This document shows, one piece after another, positions 59,701 through 64,000 of a DNA stretch of 64,000 nt. Both the position numbers and the translations under genes were made by a program. The DNA is taken from assembly GCA_022702705.1 (NCBI GenBank), contig CM040429.1, positions 5,014,073 to 5,078,072 on the forward strand, written 5' to 3'. The stretch comes from Papilionanthe hookeriana x Papilionanthe teres (taxonomy: Eukaryota; Streptophyta; Magnoliopsida; Asparagales; Orchidaceae). Each line of letters begins with the position of its first letter. Position 1 is the stretch's first letter. Under the pieces are notes generated by a model. The model worked only from the letters and a program-made list of their open reading frames with translations, was not told the origin of the DNA and did not search any database.

Positions 59701-60671
59701 ATAGAATATATAGTAGGAAGATTAGCATGCATACCACTCAAACCATATGTGTGTACATATCTAACACCTAAACTTTTAACTTTTTTACATATACATCACC
59801 TAACCCATGAATGAAAAGTTGTATCTCAGTTTTTTGTGGTTAAATAGTGGTACTTTTAATGTGATATGAAAGATTTCGGTGGTACAAATGTAAAAAAGCA
59901 AAATTTTGGCGTCCGATGTATAAATATATATGAATTCTGTGGTATGTATGTTAATGCCCCTATCTAATAGGAAGATTTACATGCATACCACTAATTACAT
60001 ATCTAATATCTAACCTTTAATTTTTACATATATGTTACCTTCCTCATGCACTAAGAGTTATATTTCACTTTTCTAAAGTTTAAAGATAGTGGTACTTCTG
60101 ACGTTACATGAAAGATATGGGGCAGAAATGTAAAATGTAAAGTTAGTGTTAAACATGTAAATATATAGGAATTTGGTGGTATGAATGTAAATGCTCCTAT
60201 TTAATAAAATGTTTGGTACACCACCTTATTATTATTATTGTTTTTTTCATCTTTGAAGAAGCTGTGCAAGATCAAAGGCTTGCATTGGTTGCAGCTGTAG
60301 ATTCGACGGCCGGCGAATCGTCGCTCATGATCGACCTTCCAAATGATAAAAATGATGATATTTATAAGCCTCTTGGTATTAACATTATTGGTGGCCCTGC
60401 AATTTCAGGAGTTAACAACTCTTATAAACAAATAGAGTTCCATGTAGATACAGTTGAAACTGTAAAGAATGTGGAGGAGCTCCAATTCATCACTAACTTC
60501 ATAGGCGCTTCACCACTCCACAAGGAAGAAGAAGATGTGCCTGAACGGAAAACACTTTCTGCTCTCAGAAACTCATCTGAAGAGGATGTTTGTGTGTCTT
60601 TACAATTAGGAGATCGTGAACCAAAACGGCAGCGATCCGAGCCGGCACCTCCAACCGAGTCGCCCAAATGA
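47727..60671 (+). CDS. NAL1: NARROW LEAF 1 (NAL1) trypsin-like protease
   Basis: Five coding exons, all GT..AG and in frame: 47727-48218, 48688-48831, 58042-58282, 59189-59689, 60259-60671; 596 residues (rice NAL1 about 582). N-terminal hallmark segments are SNAAYFSWPTS, AEGRANYFGNLQKG and MTIRAFHSKILRR. The protease fold carries His242 (LTNRHVAVD), Asp299 (VRADGAF) and Ser393 (EGDSGSL), which correspond by a constant +8 offset to the rice triad positions 234, 291 and 385 as I recall them. The C-terminus has FIxNFIGxSPL and a basic LGDREPKRQRS, plausibly a nuclear signal. In rice NAL1 controls leaf width and panicle architecture through cell division and auxin-related processes. Residue 241 is Arg (see findings). 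Intron 2 (48832-58041) is 9.2 kb and crowded with mobile DNA but the splice sites are intact. Confidence 0.95.
48253..48494 (-). mobile_element. MITE-like copy in NAL1 coding intron 1
   Basis: AAACTTACATTCATAGCACA arm, reversed loop CACTTTTTAAGAGTGAAATA, and GAGTTGTGTTCTACAAATAT end. Confidence 0.75.
48877..49075 (-). mobile_element. MITE-like copy, degraded
   Basis: ATAGCATGCATACCACCCAA arm, CTAAATCTTTCGTATCACTT middle, GATGTAAATACTTAGGAATT and GAGTTTTATGTAAG end. Confidence 0.65.
49351..49600 (+). mobile_element. MITE-like copy, well preserved
   Basis: GAAATTTGCATAAATAGCAC with ATTTACATATCTAACACCCA; right arm GTGTTAGATATGTAAATACA and TGTTATTTATGTAAATACCC. Confidence 0.8.
50640..51020 (+). 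pseudogene. NBS-LRR resistance gene fragment (coiled-coil plus start of NB-ARC)
   Basis: A first frame from about 50600 reads LERLEAVVKKLDKVSAEVNI, like the coiled-coil region of a CC-NBS-LRR. After a frame change (the stop near 50780) comes DLIGRGEEKDFVMQWLSKP and the P-loop GHGGMGKTTLLQHIY (about 50908-50955), then LKMWVCVSKDFD (RNBS-A, to about 51012). Homology stops there at a T-rich, acceptor-like sequence. There are no Walker B, GLPL, MHD or LRR segments, so it is a captured or relic fragment. GC-rich DNA with GTTTGG-type ends flanks it (50281-50300 and 51183-51200), suggesting transport by a DNA transposon, but this is weak. Confidence 0.8.
51364..52150 (+). repeat. Tandem repeat, two units of about 400 bp
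   Basis: Units start TGTGTGGGAGGAGGATAATT (51364) and TTTGTGGGAGGAGGATGACT (51766). Shared landmarks include CGACTTCAACGTCTTTATC versus CGACTTCAACAGCTTTATC, and GAAAGTCATGTTGATGGAGT versus GAATGTCATGTTGAGGGAAT with AATTATCTAAC. A third start (CAAAGTTTGTGAG) occurs near 52153. Moderately diverged and non-coding. Confidence 0.75.
52780..53018 (-). mobile_element. MITE-like copy (NAL1 intron 2)
   Basis: GGGGCATTTACATACATAGC / ACAAGTTCTCATGTACTTAC left arm; reversed loop CTTTCTAGAAGTGAAATACA; right arm GTGTCAGATATGTAAGTAAA / TAAGAATTGTGTGCTACGTT. Long inverse arms. Confidence 0.85.
53498..53502 (+). other. Target-site duplication, left copy (GTGTA)
   Basis: GTGTA directly before the LTR start TGTTATG; an identical GTGTA follows the 3' LTR at 56551-56555. 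Confidence 0.9.
53503..53792 (+). repeat. 5' LTR of the non-autonomous element
   Basis: TGTTATG..CATAACA termini. Shares with the 3' LTR GAGGGGGAGCGAGGGCGAGT, TTGGTAATTTATCCGTG, TAACTCCTCTGAAATAGTGA and CTGCTCCCGAGGATGTAGGC. The TATCTATAAAT at about 53622 is a likely TATA element. Confidence 0.92.
53795..53812 (+). promoter_or_regulatory. Primer-binding site
   Basis: TTGGTATCAGAGACTGG, two bases after the 5' LTR, fits complementarity to the 3' end of initiator tRNA-Met used by many plant LTR elements. Confidence 0.85.
54352..54709 (+). repeat. Cluster of TTAATTAA palindromes
   Basis: Eight exact TTAATTAA octamers at 54352, 54366, 54394, 54485, 54504, 54623, 54677 and 54702, several within a longer CTTAATTAAG, plus near-matches between them. 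Confidence 0.9.
54931..55165 (+). repeat. About 60-bp tandem array (four units)
   Basis: Units begin near 54931, 54991, 55051 and 55111 with GAGAGYGGATGAAGGCGCAG-like heads followed by GCRCTGGAAGGCTC-type segments. The unit length is divisible by three, so reading frames stay open through it. Confidence 0.8.
55653..55852 (+). repeat. 50-bp tandem array (four units)
   Basis: Units start at exactly 55653, 55703, 55753 and 55803, each GCAGTTGCAGCGGAGTTCGC-like, then TTTTGTCGCACGAGGAG. The 50-bp period is not a multiple of three, so any frame reads the repeat in three successive phases. A fifth head (GCAGCTGCGACATGTG) starts at 55853. Confidence 0.95.
56260..56550 (+). repeat. 3' LTR of the non-autonomous element
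   Basis: Same termini and landmarks as the 5' LTR; several small indels and substitutions separate the two, indicating a moderately old insertion. Confidence 0.92.
57413..57623 (+). mobile_element. MITE-like copy before NAL1 exon 3
   Basis: AAAAGTAGCACACAGTTCTT / ATGTATTTACATATCTTACA arm, loop CATGAAAATTTGCATTTCAC, right arm truncated (AATACATAAAAATGGTGTGG). Confidence 0.75.
58684..58890 (+). mobile_element. MITE-like copy in NAL1 coding intron 3
   Basis: CATGAAAAGGTGTATTTAAT loop, GATATGAAAGATTTGGGTGG, GTTAGATATGTAAATTCATA and TGATATGCATGTAAATGCCC. Confidence 0.8.
59714..59962 (+). mobile_element. MITE-like copy, first of an adjacent pair in NAL1 intron 4
   Basis: TAGGAAGATTAGCATGCATA start and GTGGTATGTATGTTAATGCC plus CCTA end; loop GAAAAGTTGTATCTCAG. 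It begins only about 25 bases after the exon end at 59689. Confidence 0.85.
59968..60199 (+). mobile_element. MITE-like copy, second of the pair
   Basis: TAGGAAGATTTACATGCATA start and GGTGGTATGAATGTAAATGC plus TCCTA end; the termini here define TAGGA..TCCTA ends. Same orientation as its neighbour, with 5 bp between them. Confidence 0.85.
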
Positions 60672-61239
60672 AGAACTTGAGAATTCGGAGAGCTGGTGCT
60701 TTTCGTCTCATGAGGAATTTTCGTCATCCATGGGTGAGGTTATTTTGATTTGTGGAAGGAATGGGATGGATTTCAACATAGGGATCACCATTTTGAGCTT
60801 TTAAAGCTATCAGAGGTCAGCAATCTTAAAGTATTTCTGTTCTTACTGCAGTTTTAGATGTTTTAGAAGAGATGAGTTGAGCCAGCATATTATGATTGAA
60901 ATTCTTAGAATTGAATCTGTTACTATTGCTATCATGAACTCAGATTTTGATTTGTTAAAGTATTTTGCTTAAATGGTCAGTTTGTATTTAGGTAACGGTT
61001 ATTATTTGAATGTGAAATATTTGATTTTTCTCAGTGGAATAGAAATGCTTTTCTTATTCTTCAGTTGTCAATGTTCATGCGATTCTGCCAAAATTTACAT
61101 GTTTATGGTTTCTTTTGCAAAAATGTATTCTGTTTTTTTTTTTTGGAATATCTACATATATACCACTTACTTTCAATGTATTTAATACATATCGAATACT
61201 TAATATATATATATCTATCTATATAAATAAATAAATAAA

Positions 61240-61272
<33 letters not shown>

Positions 61273-61307
61273 CATATTCATTCAGCCAAAAAGAATTGAT
61301 TTTAAAG
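60672..61307 (+). other. NAL1 3'UTR and downstream sequence
   Basis: T-rich 3'UTR-like sequence to about 61130. A MITE-like arm fragment (ATCTACATATATACCACTTA, 61148-61200) and a TA microsatellite (about 61238-61270) follow, before the gypsy LTR. Confidence 0.6.
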
Positions 61308-61852
61308 AAATCTTATGGACCAAAAGAGGAGTATAACGAAGGCAGACCAATTGGTAGGAGAGCATGAGACCCACCAGTTCGAACGAGCAATGTAATATGA
61401 GCTAAAGCAGCTAAGCCAAAACTAACCAAGTCATGAGGCAGGCAAGAAAACAACCTGATGATCAAAACAAGTCATCTGATGGAAAACGAAACAAAAGAGG
61501 GTTGAGTAGAGTAGATCCAAAGGAAGATCCAGTACCTCAAAGTATTTAAGACCATCTCGCAGACATCCCAAAGAGTCTTTATTAGGGATCGAAGATAGTT
61601 AACCAGTTTGGATTAGCCAATCGAATCATATCGGCCAAAGTCGACTGGTCAACCCAAAGTCAACAGGCTTAGTCGACTAAGCTAGAATACAGTCAAACGA
61701 TAAACCCACATTTGTAAAATATTAGAAATAATACAGTATGAACCCTTTATAAACAAAGGTAAAAAATATAATATCATCATTATATTATATTCTCTATAAA
61801 TACGGAAACATTTTATGAAGAAGAGACATTATTGAACACTAGTCATTTTAGT

Positions 61853-61899
<47 letters not shown>

Positions 61900-61950
61900 T
61901 TTACAGTATATTCTTTGGGTGTGATTCACAGATAATCCCATATTCAACTT
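61308..61950 (+). repeat. 5' LTR of the downstream gypsy element
   Basis: AACCAAGTCATGAGGC, GATAGTTAACCAGTTTGGAT, TAGTCGACTAAGCTAG, AAACCCACATTTGTAAAATA and GAACCCTTTATAAACAAAGG line up with the 39.3/43.5 kb LTR pair. The CT run of about 40 bases is unique to this copy. Confidence 0.65.
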
Positions 61951-64000
61951 CATGAAAGGTGCGGTCAGCGTAGATCATGCCACCAATGAGATGTTTCATG
62001 CAAGGAAAAAGACCTCAGTACTGGGAGGTCAATGACAGTATGAAATGCACCACAGAATTTGTGGTCCAAGTGATTCAAAATCTGAAGAATCAAGTTTTAG
62101 AAATGATTAGAGAAGCGCTGAATCGGAAGTATGATTAAAATCTTCGATAGGATGTTCCAACACCTAACGAAAGAAGTCCCTCGGCCTTGGAAAGGGAGGA
62201 CAAAACCAAGTACCTTGATGGTGTTGGGTTGGCATCAATCGATAGGCATGGGTTCAGGCGTCATGACACACTGCGCTAGCTAAAGAATGCATTATCACGG
62301 TAGATCTTCAATGTTGAGCCATTAGAGCGGTTCAAGGTTCTGACAGTTTAATCTTGCAACAGACGGACGGACCTGGCTAATCACATCATGGTTTGAGTCA
62401 TCTGTGACTTCCCAAGATCAACGACTTACTGAAGTGTCAACTTTTCTTCACCATGCTGAGAGACTCGACTCTGAGGTGATTCAACGAACTATTGGCAGGA
62501 GTGTTCACATCATTTGCATACTTCAAGTGAATGTTCTATGCACAATTCACTAGTATTCAAAAACCCCAGAAGAGATCACAATTTCTTCTGTAGCTCTCCA
62601 GGGACACAGCAAAGACTTGGCAAACATTCGCCACTCATTTTCAGAAGGAAATGTTATAGGTTTTGGATTTGGAGCCCACGGTCGCTCATGTGGCCATCAC
62701 ATAAGGATTAAAGAAAGGACATTTTTGTTACGCGTTGGGATTGCAATGACCGAAGATTCTAGTCAAGTATTGGAGCTAGCCAACAATCACATATCGAAAG
62801 AAGACTACAACCACCTCATTTAGAATCAAGTCAACCAGTCACCATTCCTCTGAAGAGAGCCAACCATGGGAAAGGGCGGAAGTCGAGAAACAACATTCAC
62901 TCTCCTACCGAGCTCGCTTCGAGGATTCACTAAGACACTAGGAGAATCAGATGACCGAAAGAGCTCTTTATCAGGAGAATCGAGTTTGATACACTAAACG
63001 ACAAACGACTTGATATGAGAGCGATCACCACTTGATGAGTCTCGATGGCCGAGATTGTTGATGTCATCCAAAATAAAGATTATTTCAAAAATGCATGCCG
63101 AATGAAAGCTGGAGCGTATCTACTGGACTCGAAAAAGTACTGCACATACCATCGGCACCACAATCATGACACAGGATTCTCGACACCTCCAAAGCGTGAT
63201 CGAGGGTTTGATCAAAGCCGAGTAGCTGAAGGAGTTTGCAGCACACGGAGAAAAAACCCAACTTCAGGGAAACGTTTATGTTGAAAAAATTACAAATGAT
63301 TCGGTTCGAGCCCGTGCCCGCAATACACAACCGACATAGTTTATGCCTTTTTTGGAGAGGATGGAAGAGAGTCATCCTACAAAGCTAGCTTGAATAGGTC
63401 TCGGATGGTTGAATTATGTGCAGTTGCCTTGGCACCCCGACACAGCTCACATCCTCCCATCACTTTTGTTAATGCAGACCTACCATCGAATGGCAACCCT
63501 TACAACGATGTTATCATTGTCAAAGCTCTGGTCGCCAATTACAAGATTGGAAGAATACTCATCGATATCAGGAGCTCGGTGAACATTATCTTTAAATCAA
63601 TATTTGATAAGATGAAAGCACCTCACTCCTTTCTGTCACGGTCGAACCACTCACATGTTCTCTGGAGATAGGAAAGCAACTTTAGGAACTCTCGCTCTGC
63701 CAGTCATCTGGGGAGAAGGTGATAGTAGTTCACCAACATGGCATATTTTCTTGTGGTTGATTCTCTGCCCATCTACAATGTTATCTTTGGTCCCTTATTG
63801 CTCAACTCCTTCTGAGTCGCATCTCGACGTATAATTTAGCCGTGAAGTTTCAGGGTGATGGGGAGGTGTCAAATGCCCGAGGTGACTTGAAGCAATTCTG
63901 CATGATCTATCTTTGTGTGGTCAAATGCGTTCATCAAGATTCTATAGTACGGAAGAGCTGGTCTAGTCTTTGGAGCCATTGAGACATCTTTGTTTGGTCA
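61308..64000 (+). mobile_element. Ty3/gypsy Tat/Ogre-type retrotransposon, 5' part
   Basis: The LTR (about 61308-61950) resembles those at 39335 and 43545 and contains a long CT run (about 61856-61895). Degenerate gag follows at about 62330-62830 (FLLRVGIAMTEDSSQVLELA). The gag end has KYCTYHRHHNHDTGF (63130-63175), cf. the KYCRFHRDHGHDT motif of this lineage. At 63390-63830 is the aspartic protease region, with ITFVNADLPSNG and YNDVIIVKALVANYKIGRIL, and after frame breaks YFLVVDSLPIYNVIFG. The catalytic motif is damaged (DIRSS instead of DNGSS). RT and integrase would lie beyond the window. Confidence 0.85.

Overview
This is a 64 kb piece of a flowering-plant nuclear genome. Genes are intron-rich with canonical GT..AG junctions, the intergenic DNA is AT-rich, and introns and flanks are full of retrotransposon, LINE, SINE and MITE debris. 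The NAL1-type protein reads more like non-grass monocot orthologues, so a non-grass monocot is my guess; the species is not established.

Layout, all three genes on the + strand. (1) 1-2.4 kb: decayed Ty3/gypsy pol. (2) 3.25-16.24 kb: the 3' half (14 coding exons, about 453 residues) of a TTC27-like tetratricopeptide gene whose N-terminal exons lie outside the window or are missing. (3) 16.4-23.0 kb: a hairpin-rich MITE just downstream, hAT-like fragments and AT-rich spacer. (4) 23.07-37.96 kb: a PICC-type (At2g32240-like) long coiled-coil, tail-anchored protein, about 1345 residues, with a 5'UTR intron and a duplicated pair of 243-bp exons. (5) 39.3-44.2 kb: an internally deleted Ty3/gypsy element of Tat/Ogre type with two diverged LTRs. 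(6) 46.1-60.7 kb: a NARROW LEAF 1 (NAL1) gene, 596 residues, with several 5'UTR exons and a 9.2 kb intron. That intron holds an NBS-LRR fragment, a 402-bp tandem repeat and a complete non-autonomous LTR retrotransposon with a perfect 5-bp target duplication. (7) 61.3-64.0 kb: 5' part of another Tat/Ogre-type gypsy element (LTR, gag, protease), running off the window.

The three genes are unrelated in pathway: a TPR protein, an ER-type coiled-coil protein and a nuclear or cytosolic trypsin-like protease. The strongest non-genic signal is a palindromic MITE-like family (arms rich in TTTACATACATACC and ATGTATTTACATATCTAACACC). I count about 26 full or partial copies, nearly all in the introns and flanks of the three genes, several nested in one another or split by LINE, SINE and hAT-like insertions. 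No new enzymatic or defence system is visible. The items most worth following are this hairpin family, the exon duplication in the coiled-coil gene, the NAL1 Arg241 state, and the non-autonomous LTR element with its tandem repeats and TTAATTAA cluster.
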